From contig CAKPKI010000013.1 of assembly GCA_934167135.1 (NCBI GenBank), forward strand, positions 1 to 23,247: DNA of 23,247 nucleotides, given 5' to 3'. Below the pieces are notes generated by a model. That model was not told the DNA's origin, did no database searches, and was given only the letters and a program-made list of their open reading frames with translations. Position 1 is the stretch's first letter. The number at the start of each line of letters is the position of its first letter. The DNA comes from an uncultured Clostridia bacterium (GTDB lineage Bacteria; Bacillota; Clostridia; TANB77; CAG-508). A program made the position numbers and the translations under genes. This document shows, one piece after another, positions 1 through 8,300 of this stretch.

Positions 1-41
1 GTTCATAAATAGACAAAGTTATAAAAAGGAAAGTGATATAG

Positions 42-2534
42 TTGAAGAAAAAGAAAAAAAAGAAAACAGAAGATGAAAACTATGTACCAAAAGCATTAAA
101 AAAAGAAGAAAACAAAAAAAATAAAAAAGTACTAAAAGTAATAATAATAATTATAATATTAATAATTATTGTTTTAGGAATAATGCTAGGAATTTCTGGT
201 TATAAATGGAAAATGCTAGCCAAAGAAATGGTTACATATCAAAATTCAATAGTGCTAGACAGTGATGGAAAAGAAATTGCCAAATTGGGATGCACTAGAA
301 AAAATATACCAGTAAAACTAAATGATATTCCAGAAAACTTGAAGAATGCATATATAGCAATAGAAGATGAAAGATTTTATAAACATGGTGGAATAGACAT
401 AAAAAGAACAGGTGGAGCAATATTTTCATATGTTACTCATTTTGGAAAATCATCTTATGGAGGAAGTACAATAACTCAACAATTAGTTAAAAACTTAACA
501 GGAGATAATACAGATAGTGTTACAAGAAAAGTAAAAGAGTGGTGGAAAGCAGAATTATTAGAAACAGAATTATCAAAAGATGAAATATTAGAAGCATATT
601 TTAATATTATATATGTTGGACCACATATGTATGGAGTAGAAGTTGGAAGTCAATATTATTTTAGTAAAAAATCATCAGAATTATCTTTAGAAGAATGTGC
701 TTTTTTAGCGGGAATGAATAATTCACCTAATTCATATAATCCATTTGGAGAAAAGGATAATACAGAAAAAATAAAGAAAAGAACAACAACAGTTTTAAAA
801 AAGATGTTAGAATTAAAATATATTGATGAAGAAAGCTATAATAAGGCAATAGAAAATGTAGAAAAAGGATTAAAATTTAAAAAAGGAAAAATAGAAACAG
901 AAAGTGCGGTATATTCTTATCACACAGATGCTTTAATCTCGCAAATAACAGAAGATATAGCAAAAAAATATAAGATATCTGAAACATTTGCAACAAATTA
1001 TATCAATATGGCTGGACTAAAAGTATATAGTACTCAAAATTCTAAAATTCAGGAAACAACAGAAAAAGAATTTGAAAAATCAAAATATCAAATTGCTTCA
1101 AAAAACGGTGGAAATCCATCACAATCAGCAATGGTAATAATAGACCATAAAACAGGACAAGTTGTTGGATGTGTTGGAGGATTAGGAAAGAAAACAGAAG
1201 TAAGACCATTAAACAGAGCAACACAAAGTGTTAGGCAAACAGGTTCTTCAATAAAGCCACTTTCAGTATTAATTCCAGCAATAGATAAAAAAATAATTAC
1301 TGCTTCATCAATATATGACGACTCTGAGAAAGATTTTGCAAATGGATATCATCCAACAGATTATAATAAGCCATTAGGAGAAGTAACAGTTAGAAGAGCA
1401 GTAGAATCATCACAAAATATTCCATTTGTAGAAATAATGCAACAATTAGGACCACAAACATCAATCAAATATTTAAAGAAAATGGGAATAACAACATTAA
1501 CACAAGAAGATGAAACACTAGTACTTGCATTAGGAGGATTACAAAAAGGTATAAGCCCACTAGAAATGGCAAGCGGATATGCAATGATAGCAAATGATGG
1601 ATTATATATAGAACCAACATTTTATACCAATATAAATAATAATACTGGAAAAAATATTGTAAAAACTAAACAAAAAAGACGAAGAGTGGTATCAAAAGAA
1701 GTTGCATATATAGTAAAAGAAATATTAACACAACCAGTAAATGGAAGTAGAGGAACTGCATCATATTGTAAAATTTCAGGTGTAGATGTATCTGCAAAAA
1801 CAGGAACAACAGACGAAAACTATGATAGGTGGCTATGTGGATTTACTCCATATTATACTGCTGCTACATGGTATGGATTTGATGAAAATGAAACAATAGA
1901 ATTTAATAAAAGAAATCCTGCAGGATTGTTGTGGGCAAATGTAATGTCCAAAATTCATGCTGGTTTAAAAAGTGCAACTTTTGAAAAGCCAATTTCTGTA
2001 TATAGTTATAATGTGTGTGCAGACACAGGAAAAATAGCAACAACAGGTTGTAAAAATGTATATACTGAATACTTTTTGAAAAGTACAGTACCACAGTTAT
2101 GTGATAAACATTCTGGTTCAGAGCTAAAAACAGATACTGACAATAAAACACAAGATAAACAAGAAACTGTAAAAGAAATTACACATGATATTGATGCTGT
2201 GGATCCACAACAAGTTGAAAGTAATACAACACAGACAAATACTAATACAACAAATGTAAGTGTTCCTCATACAAATAAAGATAACACAACACATAACAAT
2301 ACTACTAATAATACAACACAAACAAATACGGATAAAAATACTAATAAAAATACAAATACAAACAAAAACGAAACTAATAATAATAGTACTTTAAATAAAA
2401 ATACAAATAGTACAGTAAATAATACTAATACAAACACAAATACTTCACAAAATACAAATAATACAACAAATAGTAATAATACAACGAATACGAATACCAA
2501 TACTGATAATACTACAACAGAAAACAACAACTAA
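42..2534 (+). CDS. Class A penicillin-binding protein (PBP1A-like), bifunctional glycosyltransferase/transpeptidase
   Basis: It polymerises lipid II and cross-links peptidoglycan at the outer face of the membrane. The cytoplasmic N-terminus is Lys-rich, with seven lysines directly after the start, and is followed by one membrane segment (about residues 33-53). The GT51 domain shows EDERFYKHGG (108-117, E108 the expected catalytic Glu), GGSTITQQ (140-147) and LEAYFNIIYVG (183-193). The transpeptidase domain has SxxK (S402-K405), SxN (S457-N459) and KTGT (586-589), so both active sites look intact. From about residue 690 to 830 the protein is a low-complexity Thr/Asn tail. The start is TTG: a TAG stop lies directly before it and the next in-frame ATG would delete part of the membrane segment. 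An AAGGA sequence lies 11 nt upstream. Any promoter is outside or at the window edge. The assignment is secure; the exact PBP subclass is less so. Confidence 0.95.
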   Translation: MKKKKKKKTEDENYVPKALKKEENKKNKKVLKVIIIIIILIIIVLGIMLGISGYKWKMLAKEMVTYQNSIVLDSDGKEIAKLGCTRKNIPVKLNDIPENLKNAYIAIEDERFYKHGGIDIKRTGGAIFSYVTHFGKSSYGGSTITQQLVKNLTGDNTDSVTRKVKEWWKAELLETELSKDEILEAYFNIIYVGPHMYGVEVGSQYYFSKKSSELSLEECAFLAGMNNSPNSYNPFGEKDNTEKIKKRTTTVLKKMLELKYIDEESYNKAIENVEKGLKFKKGKIETESAVYSYHTDALISQITEDIAKKYKISETFATNYINMAGLKVYSTQNSKIQETTEKEFEKSKYQIASKNGGNPSQSAMVIIDHKTGQVVGCVGGLGKKTEVRPLNRATQSVRQTGSSIKPLSVLIPAIDKKIITASSIYDDSEKDFANGYHPTDYNKPLGEVTVRRAVESSQNIPFVEIMQQLGPQTSIKYLKKMGITTLTQEDETLVLALGGLQKGISPLEMASGYAMIANDGLYIEPTFYTNINNNTGKNIVKTKQKRRRVVSKEVAYIVKEILTQPVNGSRGTASYCKISGVDVSAKTGTTDENYDRWLCGFTPYYTAATWYGFDENETIEFNKRNPAGLLWANVMSKIHAGLKSATFEKPISVYSYNVCADTGKIATTGCKNVYTEYFLKSTVPQLCDKHSGSELKTDTDNKTQDKQETVKEITHDIDAVDPQQVESNTTQTNTNTTNVSVPHTNKDNTTHNNTTNNTTQTNTDKNTNKNTNTNKNETNNNSTLNKNTNSTVNNTNTNTNTSQNTNNTTNSNNTTNTNTNTDNTTTENNN

Positions 2535-2557
2535 TTAAGAAATATAAAATCTAAATA

Positions 2558-2586
2558 TTGACAAAAAATAAAAAGTAGTAGATAAT
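2558..2586 (+). promoter_or_regulatory. Sigma-A promoter of the glucan phosphorylase gene
   Basis: TTGACA (2558-2563), a 17-nt spacer, and GATAAT (2581-2586). The predicted transcription start is near 2593. That is downstream of the first in-frame ATG at 2591, so it decides the start codon of the following gene. Confidence 0.75.
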
Positions 2587-2635
2587 AGGTATGATTAACA
2601 AAAAGAAAAATGTTCAAAAAGAACACAAAAAACAT

Positions 2636-2641
2636 AGGAGG
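2636..2641 (+). promoter_or_regulatory. Ribosome binding site that sets the glgP start
   Basis: AGGAGG lies 9 nt before the ATG at 2651. The ATG at 2591, which would add 20 Lys/Asn-rich residues, has only a weak AGG before it and falls upstream of the predicted transcription start. Confidence 0.8.
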
Positions 2642-2650
2642 AAAAATAAA

Positions 2651-5221
2651 ATGTATATATTTAACAGAATAACAGTAAATCCACAATTGCCAAAAAGAAT
2701 TGGAAGACTAAACGAAATAGCAAATAATCTATGGTGGGCTTGGAACACCGAATTTTTAAGATTATTTAAAATAATAGATAGAGATTTATGGGAAAGATGT
2801 AATAAAAATCCAGTAAAATTTTTAAAATTAGTAGAGCAAGAAAAAATAGAAAATGTTTCAAAAGATGTTGCATTTGTAAAAGAATATGACAAAATAGTAA
2901 GTAACTTTGATGCATATATGAATAGTAAAAATACATGGTTCAATTCAAAATATCCAGAAAATAGAAATGATTTAATTGCATATTTTTCAGCAGAATATGG
3001 ATTAGACCAAACAATAGGAATATATTCTGGAGGACTAGGAATATTATCAGGAGATCACCTAAAATCAGCTAGTGACTTAGGAATTCCATTAGTAGCAGTT
3101 GGATTATTATATAAAAATGGATATTTTAATCAAATAATAGATAGATATGGAATGCAAAGACCAGAATATAAAGACCTAGACATATATGATTTACCAATAA
3201 ATCCAGTAAAAGATTTAGATGGAAATGACTTAATATTATTTATAAAATTCCCTAAAAGAAGAATATACTTAAAAGTATGGGAAATAAATGTAGGAAGAGT
3301 AAAACTATATTTAATGGATTCAGATATTGACATTAATAATGACGAAGATAGAGATACAACAGCACGCTTATATGGTGGGGACCAAGAAATGAGAATAAGA
3401 CAAGAAATTATATTAGGAATGGGAGGAGTAAATCTATTAAGAAGATTAGGATTAACTCCAACAATATACCATATGAATGAAGGTCACTCAGCATTTTTGA
3501 ACCTAGAATTAATAAAAAACACAATAAAAGAAAAACAAGTATCATTCAATGTTGCAAAAGATATAGCATCATCAAAGACTGTATTTACAACACATACACC
3601 AGTTCCAGCTGGAAATGATATATTTCCAATAGGATTGGTAGAAAAATACTTTAAAGATTTTTGGCCAAGATTAGGATTAACAAGAGAAGAATTTTTAAAA
3701 CTTGGAATGAAACCATGTGAGGGATTAGAACCAGGATTTAATATGGGAATATTTGCGTTAAAAATAGCTGGAAAGAAAAATGGAGTAAGTAAACTACATG
3801 GCGAAGTTTCAAGAGAACTATTTGCAGATGTATGGCCACATATAGCACCAAGTGAATCTCCTATAACATATGTTACAAATGGAATTCACACATGTACATG
3901 GTTAGCTCCAAAACTAAAAGAATTATATAATAGATATTTAATACCATATTGGCAAGATAATATACATGAAAATACAGTATGGGAAAAAATAAAAACAATT
4001 CCTGATGAAAAATTATGGAATGTGCATATGGAAAGAAAAACAAAATTATTGGGATTAGTAAAAGAAAATGTAACAAAGAGATTAAGACGTGAAGGTGTAA
4101 GTTATGAAGAAATAAACGAAATTACATCAAAACTAAATCCAGAAGCACTAACAATAGGATTTGCCAGAAGATTTGCTACATATAAAAGAGCAACATTAAT
4201 CTTTAAAGACTTAGAAAGAATAACACAAATATTAAATGACGCTAATAGACCAGTTCAATTAATATTTGCAGGAAAAGCACATCCAGCAGATAAAGAAGGA
4301 GCAGATTTAATAAAATATATTCATGAAATATCTATGAATCCACAATTTAAAGGAAAAATATTTATATTAGAGAATTATAATATAGAAGTTTCAAGATATA
4401 TGGTAAGTGGTGTAGATGTATGGTTAAATAACCCAAGAAGACCAATGGAAGCTTCAGGAACAAGTGGACAAAAAGCATCAGTAAATGGAGTAGTAAACTT
4501 TAGTGTACTAGATGGTTGGTGGGCTGAAGGATATAATCAAAAAAATGGTTGGTCAATAGGAACAAACAAAGAATATTCATCATATGAGGAACAAGATAGA
4601 GCTGATAGTGAAAGCATATATTATACATTAGAAAATAAAATTATTCCTATTTATTATGATAAAGATAAAAATGGAATATCTAAAACTTGGATGGAATATA
4701 TGAAAAATTCTATAATGTCTACAGGTGGAGAATATAGTACAGCAAGAATGCTTGTTGACTATACAAATAAATTATATATACCTTTATGTAATTTAACTAA
4801 AAAATATTATAATGATTTAAATAAGGTTACAGAATTTGATACTTGGAAATCTAGTATATATTCTAATTGGAAAGATATAGATATAGAACAAGTGGAAGAA
4901 AATGTAGATAATGTAACTGTAGATGCAGGTACTACAATAGATGTAAAATGTGTTGTTACTCTACCAAATATTGATCCAAACTCTGTTAGAGCTGAAGTAT
5001 ATTATGGTAAATTCTTAGAAGATGGAACGGTACAAGATGTGAAGATAATTCCAATGAAGATGGAAAGAAGAGATGATGAAAATAGAAAATTCTATTATTC
5101 AGCTAAAATTGATTTTACAACAGGTGGAAATTATGGATATTCATTTAGGGTTATGCCTCAAAATGAAATGCTTTTAGATAGTGAGAATATGGATTTGGTT
5201 AAATGGATAGAAAATAAATAA
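2651..5221 (+). CDS. glgP: Alpha-glucan (glycogen) phosphorylase, GT35, DUF3417-containing type
   Basis: It releases glucose-1-phosphate from alpha-1,4-glucan chains with a pyridoxal phosphate cofactor, in the cytoplasm. The 856-aa product begins MYIFNRITVNPQLP, which is typical of the family with an N-terminal DUF3417 domain (about residues 10-120). The GT35 core follows, with MNEGHSAF and HTPVPAGND. The segment EASGTSGQK (600-608) aligns with the cofactor motif of classical phosphorylases, making K608 the likely PLP lysine. A beta-rich C-terminal region (about 755-850) follows the core. The start is placed at the ATG with the AGGAGG site, not at the longest frame (see promoter and ribosome binding site). 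The gene is monocistronic by its own promoter and terminator. A GH57 branching enzyme about 11 kb away probably builds the same polymer. No glycogen synthase is in the window. Confidence 0.95.
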   Translation: MYIFNRITVNPQLPKRIGRLNEIANNLWWAWNTEFLRLFKIIDRDLWERCNKNPVKFLKLVEQEKIENVSKDVAFVKEYDKIVSNFDAYMNSKNTWFNSKYPENRNDLIAYFSAEYGLDQTIGIYSGGLGILSGDHLKSASDLGIPLVAVGLLYKNGYFNQIIDRYGMQRPEYKDLDIYDLPINPVKDLDGNDLILFIKFPKRRIYLKVWEINVGRVKLYLMDSDIDINNDEDRDTTARLYGGDQEMRIRQEIILGMGGVNLLRRLGLTPTIYHMNEGHSAFLNLELIKNTIKEKQVSFNVAKDIASSKTVFTTHTPVPAGNDIFPIGLVEKYFKDFWPRLGLTREEFLKLGMKPCEGLEPGFNMGIFALKIAGKKNGVSKLHGEVSRELFADVWPHIAPSESPITYVTNGIHTCTWLAPKLKELYNRYLIPYWQDNIHENTVWEKIKTIPDEKLWNVHMERKTKLLGLVKENVTKRLRREGVSYEEINEITSKLNPEALTIGFARRFATYKRATLIFKDLERITQILNDANRPVQLIFAGKAHPADKEGADLIKYIHEISMNPQFKGKIFILENYNIEVSRYMVSGVDVWLNNPRRPMEASGTSGQKASVNGVVNFSVLDGWWAEGYNQKNGWSIGTNKEYSSYEEQDRADSESIYYTLENKIIPIYYDKDKNGISKTWMEYMKNSIMSTGGEYSTARMLVDYTNKLYIPLCNLTKKYYNDLNKVTEFDTWKSSIYSNWKDIDIEQVEENVDNVTVDAGTTIDVKCVVTLPNIDPNSVRAEVYYGKFLEDGTVQDVKIIPMKMERRDDENRKFYYSAKIDFTTGGNYGYSFRVMPQNEMLLDSENMDLVKWIENK

Positions 5222-5228
5222 GATAAGA

Positions 5229-5264
5229 GTTGAAGTTTGAAATATTTTGAGCTTCAACTTTTTT
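5229..5264 (+). terminator. Rho-independent terminator of glgP
   Basis: GTTGAAG (5229-5235) pairs perfectly with CTTCAAC (5252-5258). The stem can be extended inward by G-U pairs and is followed by TTTTTT. Confidence 0.85.
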
Positions 5265-5453
5265 AGTACAATACATTTGATTTTATACAAAGCAATTATT
5301 TACATATAAGTTTTTCATTGCACTCCTCGGTTTATTACGAAATTTAAGAAATTCTAATTTATTTTAAGGCACCCTTCCACTATCGTGAACTCTTTCCCTT
5401 ACAGACTTTATTTGACAAAGTCTACACACTTTATTTTACACTATCTGACAAGG
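5265..5453. other. Gene-free spacer, possible relic of an insertion-sequence end
   Basis: No convincing reading frame is present. It holds a 7-bp hairpin (AGACTTT 5403-5409, AAAGTCT 5417-5423) and the related nonamers GACAAAGTC (5414-5422) and GACAAGGTC (5446-5454). Its base composition is somewhat richer in G+C than the surroundings. From memory, the minus strand of 5340-5453 resembles the noncoding ends of IS256-like elements of Clostridia. No transposase is present and this cannot be verified here. Confidence 0.25.
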
Positions 5454-6770
5454 TCAATTTTCATCAATATATTTTATTGTATTCCACATTATATATAATG
5501 GTATATTTAAAATTTTATTATTTTTTATTAAATTTAAAAGAGAGAATCTTAATGCTAATTCTGTATTATATTCTTGCATAAAATTCTTTAGACTTTGTGC
5601 CTTCACATTGATTCCAGATTTTGCTTCCACTGGAATTATCAAATTTTTATAATTAAACACAAAATCAACTTTACTTAATGACTCATTTGACCAATAATAT
5701 ATAGACTTTATTTTATCAAAATCTGATAACTCTTGTAGTACAAATTGTTCTGTTAATAGACCTTTAAATTCATTATAAATTTCATTTCCATTTACTATAG
5801 TTTCATATGATAATTCGCACATTACCCTTAATAACCCAACATCTAAAAAATAAATTTTAAATGCCTTCAAATCTTCATATGCTTTTAGTGGTAACTTATC
5901 TCCTCTTTTTACTCTGTATACTTTTCTTATCAATCCTGTATCTTGTAACCAATTAATAGAATCTTCATATTCTCTTGCTCTAGCACCATCTCTAACTACT
6001 CCATAAATAAATTTTCTATTTTCTTTTGCAAGTTGGCTTGGTATACTTTCCCAAATATATTTTATTTTTGTTGCTGTGCTTTTGTCTGTATGTTTTGAGA
6101 AATCTCTAGTATATGAATCTAGTATTCCTCTTTGAACTTTTTCGACTTCTTCAAAGTCTTTGGTATTGAGCCATTTGTTTACAGCACCAGGCATTCCTCC
6201 AATTGCAAAATATTTTTTTAAATAATCTTGAAATCTGCTTGTTATAATTTCAGGAATTTCTTGTATTCCAGTTTTATTGATTACATCTATTAAAGAGCTT
6301 TCATTATTAGCTAATAAAAATTCTTCAAAGGTTAATGGGTTCAATTCTAAAAATTCTACTTTTCCTACTGGAAATGAAACACTATCATGTAAAAATACTC
6401 CTAATAAACTACCGGCACAACATATTGCATATTCTGGTGTTTGCTCAGCAAAATATTTTAATGATGTTAGTGCTCTTGGAAATTCTTGTATTTCATCAAA
6501 TATTATTAATGTTTTTTCTGGTTTTATTTTTCTATGATGAATAGCACCTAAAAATTCTATAATTCTATTTGGTTCTATTGTTCCTTCAAATAAGCTAGAT
6601 ACATTACTTTCATTTTCAAAATTTATATATAACACATCTTCAAAGCATTCTTTCCCAAATTCTTGTAATAACCATGTTTTCCCAACCTGTCTAGCACCCT
6701 TTAAAATTAATGGTAATCTGTCTTTTTTATTTTTCCATTTCTTTAATTGTTCAATTAATTTTCTATACAT
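5454..6770 (-). CDS. AAA+ ATPase with C-terminal DUF4143 domain
   Basis: The 438-aa protein (from the ATG chosen here) has a Walker A motif GARQVGKT (25-32) and a Walker B motif LIIFDEIQ (D92-E93). A sensor-like CCAGS segment follows. The C-terminal DUF4143 domain contains D369 and VEAKSG (E382, K384), the arrangement of a PD-(D/E)XK nuclease-like fold. Family members are widespread in bacteria and archaea, often in several copies and in accessory positions. Their role is not established; DNA-related or toxin-antitoxin-like functions have been proposed. The GTG five codons upstream would overlap the GGAGGTG ribosome binding site, so the ATG at 6770 is preferred. It lies alone on the minus strand, with iterated repeats upstream and an odd spacer downstream, which suggests horizontal acquisition. 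The family call is secure and the function unknown. Confidence 0.9.
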   Translation of the reverse strand: MYRKLIEQLKKWKNKKDRLPLILKGARQVGKTWLLQEFGKECFEDVLYINFENESNVSSLFEGTIEPNRIIEFLGAIHHRKIKPEKTLIIFDEIQEFPRALTSLKYFAEQTPEYAICCAGSLLGVFLHDSVSFPVGKVEFLELNPLTFEEFLLANNESSLIDVINKTGIQEIPEIITSRFQDYLKKYFAIGGMPGAVNKWLNTKDFEEVEKVQRGILDSYTRDFSKHTDKSTATKIKYIWESIPSQLAKENRKFIYGVVRDGARAREYEDSINWLQDTGLIRKVYRVKRGDKLPLKAYEDLKAFKIYFLDVGLLRVMCELSYETIVNGNEIYNEFKGLLTEQFVLQELSDFDKIKSIYYWSNESLSKVDFVFNYKNLIIPVEAKSGINVKAQSLKNFMQEYNTELALRFSLLNLIKNNKILNIPLYIMWNTIKYIDEN

Positions 6771-6786
6771 AATGCACCTCCACACT

Positions 6787-6868
6787 ATTTTTTCACATTT
6801 TCTGGACCAATATAATGATACTTTATCACACTTTTCGAATTAATATAAGTATATTTTATCACTTTTTC
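6787..6868 (-). repeat. Three imperfect ~33-bp direct repeats upstream of the ATPase
   Basis: Two clear units are 6809-6836 and 6842-6868 (plus-strand AATATAA..ATA..TTTATCAC..TTTTC, few mismatches, one indel). A weaker third, TTTTTTCACATTTTC, ends at 6802. The repeat period is 32-34 bp, about three helical turns. On the minus strand they read GAAAAAGTGATAAAATATA-like and run up to the ribosome binding site of the ATPase gene. Operator, leader repeat or integration-site function are all possible. Confidence 0.55.
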
Positions 6869-6925
6869 TTGACTAATGCAACATTAATGAATAATATTCG
6901 TTATTACTGAAAATATTTAATAATA

Positions 6926-6954
6926 GATTACAAAAAAGTATTTTGTGATATAAT
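6926..6954 (+). promoter_or_regulatory. Extended -10 promoter candidate, divergent from the ATPase
   Basis: TGATATAAT (6946-6954) is a full extended -10 element. The -35 position is weak (GATTAC at 6926-6931 at 17-nt spacing). Transcription would start near 6960 and run into the hairpin at 7076-7109. Confidence 0.4.
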
Positions 6955-6958
6955 TTCT

Positions 6959-7072
6959 ATGGTTTATTTTAAATTAATACAAAGTGATATATATTTAAAC
7001 AAAGCATTTTTATACAAGGGAGAAATAACAAAAAAATCTGTTCCATTATATTCAACTTTTTTGATCAAATAA
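6959..7072 (+). CDS. Candidate 37-aa small ORF, possibly leaderless, or else a small RNA
   Basis: An open frame of 37 codons from ATG to TAA starts 5 nt after the extended -10 element. A transcript from that promoter would begin at or just after the ATG, and no ribosome binding site precedes it. It would therefore have to be translated leaderless, or the transcript is a noncoding RNA of about 150 nt. The predicted peptide is basic and rich in Leu, Lys, Tyr and Phe, with one GEITKKSVP-like polar stretch. I recognise no family. A strong hairpin follows 3 nt after the stop. In AT-rich DNA a chance ORF of this size is quite possible; what supports it is its tight fit between promoter and hairpin. 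Confidence 0.25.
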   Translation: MVYFKLIQSDIYLNKAFLYKGEITKKSVPLYSTFLIK

Positions 7073-7075
7073 TAA

Positions 7076-7109
7076 AAATAAGGCACTTTTACAACAAAGT
7101 GTCTTATTT
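7076..7109. terminator. 14-bp hairpin, probable bidirectional terminator
   Basis: 7076-7089 pairs with 7096-7109 (core ATAAGGCACTTT / AAAGTGTCTTAT, one G-U pair) around a 6-nt loop. The 5' side is A-rich and the 3' side T-rich. It lies between the small unit at 6959-7072 and the promoter of the sortase operon. Confidence 0.6.
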
Positions 7110-7184
7110 ATTCTTAATACTCTTAAAAGCAACAAAAACAGACAAAGTGATAATAAATTTATAATAAAAAACTGGAAAAGAATA

Positions 7185-7213
7185 TTTACAATTTCTGGAA
7201 GATGTAATATAAT
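7185..7213 (+). promoter_or_regulatory. Promoter of the sortase operon
   Basis: TTTACA (7185-7190), a 17-nt spacer, and TATAAT (7208-7213). The following gene has AAGGAGG at 7239-7245. Confidence 0.7.
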
Positions 7214-7253
7214 TTCAAAGTATAATATATTATATTTTAAGGAGGAATATTAA

Positions 7254-8300
7254 ATGTTAAAAAAATTTAAAATCAAACTATTAAGTTTTTTTATTATCAC
7301 TTTATTGGCATTTATAATACAGCCAGTAAAAGCACAAGCAGTAAATGAAAATATATCTGTTGTAAATATTCAAAAAAACGAGTATATAATTTACATTAAA
7401 GATTACACAGATAAGCAATTTAAATATTCATTTACAAACAATGATAATTCAAAAGAAACGGAATTATCATATATTAATTCAATTTCAGATTTAGAAGGAA
7501 ATCAAGGAGCATTTTTTGATGAAGAAACTTACCAAAAACTAAAAGGAAAAACAATTTACTTATGGGCAAAAGACGAAAACAATAATTTTATTCTAACAGG
7601 AACTCAAATAGATTTAACAAATTCTCTAACAAAAGAAAATATAGGAATAACAGAAAACACAACAAAAAGAATTGCAGTTGAAATTGCAAAATCCAAAGAA
7701 ACAACAAATTCTACTAAACCAGTAAGGACAGAAAAAGTCAACGGAATAAAAGAAACTGCAAAATCTGGATACATTAAAATTACAGACAGCAAAAATGCTA
7801 TGTATTATTATAAAAGAGTAAAAACTACAGACTCAGAAGATTACTCAAAATTAATGAAACTAGCAGAAGAAATAAATAACAAATATAGTGGAATGGATAT
7901 ATATGAAAAAATTCAGGCAAACAAAGAATTTTATAATTTATATTCAAAATTAATAAATGAAGTTGATTGGCAAGAAGTAAAAGACATGGAAGTAAAACAA
8001 CCAGAATCAGCAAGACTAAGCAATGGAGTAGGGGATAAATATATAGTGTTTCTAAAAAAGGTATCTCAAAATGGAGAACAAATAACAGATGCACAATTCT
8101 TACAAGAATATTATGATTATGAGCCTATTACTAAAAAAGACAAAATTGAAACAATAGAAACTCAAGCAACTTCAAGTTTGCCATTAAAATATTTACCATT
8201 AACATATGATAGTATAATGTTAATAGTAGCATTGGCAATAGTAGTTGTTGCCTTAATAGTAATATTCATAAGAATGAAAAAAGCAAGTAAAAAAATATGA
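7254..8300 (+). CDS. Exported, C-terminally membrane-anchored protein of the sortase operon (putative sortase substrate)
   Basis: The 348-aa protein has a signal peptide (Lys-rich start, hydrophobic core about 9-22, AQA at 27-29 before the mature N-terminus). It ends with the three-part layout of a cell-wall sorting signal: LPLTY (314-318), a hydrophobic run (321-339) and a basic tail RMKKASKKI. The pentapeptide differs from LPXTG in its last residue, so sorting rather than plain membrane anchoring is inferred. The middle region is Lys/Glu/Thr-rich and matches no domain I recognise. It is the first gene of a three-gene operon, with a good ribosome binding site, and its TGA overlaps the ATG of the sortase gene by 4 bp (ATGA), implying coupled translation. 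An accessory or assembly protein for the sortase is the alternative. Confidence 0.75.
   Translation: MLKKFKIKLLSFFIITLLAFIIQPVKAQAVNENISVVNIQKNEYIIYIKDYTDKQFKYSFTNNDNSKETELSYINSISDLEGNQGAFFDEETYQKLKGKTIYLWAKDENNNFILTGTQIDLTNSLTKENIGITENTTKRIAVEIAKSKETTNSTKPVRTEKVNGIKETAKSGYIKITDSKNAMYYYKRVKTTDSEDYSKLMKLAEEINNKYSGMDIYEKIQANKEFYNLYSKLINEVDWQEVKDMEVKQPESARLSNGVGDKYIVFLKKVSQNGEQITDAQFLQEYYDYEPITKKDKIETIETQATSSLPLKYLPLTYDSIMLIVALAIVVVALIVIFIRMKKASKKI

Larger units (their letters stand above)
6771..7253. other. 483-bp intergenic region between divergent genes
   Basis: It separates the ATPase (minus) from the sortase operon (plus). It contains the iterated repeats at 6787-6868, an extended -10 promoter with a short ORF and terminator-like hairpin at 6926-7109, and the operon promoter at 7185-7213. 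GTGATA recurs five times on the two strands, including two copies of CAAAGTGATA (6980-6989 and 7143-7152). No large gene is present. Confidence 0.6.

Noticed and set aside
2267..2530. Minus-strand open frame of 87 codons rich in Leu/Val/Phe
   Set aside because: It is the mirror of the Thr/Asn-repeat tail of the PBP gene (GTT/TTG runs), with no ribosome binding site or promoter.
2224..2530. CRISPR-like or minisatellite array in the AATACAACA-rich stretch
   Set aside because: There is no constant repeat/spacer structure; it is simple Thr/Asn codon repetition inside an intact coding sequence.
5412..5440. TTGACA at 5412-5417 as a promoter
   Set aside because: The hexamer at the -10 position is TTTACA, and no plus-strand gene follows.
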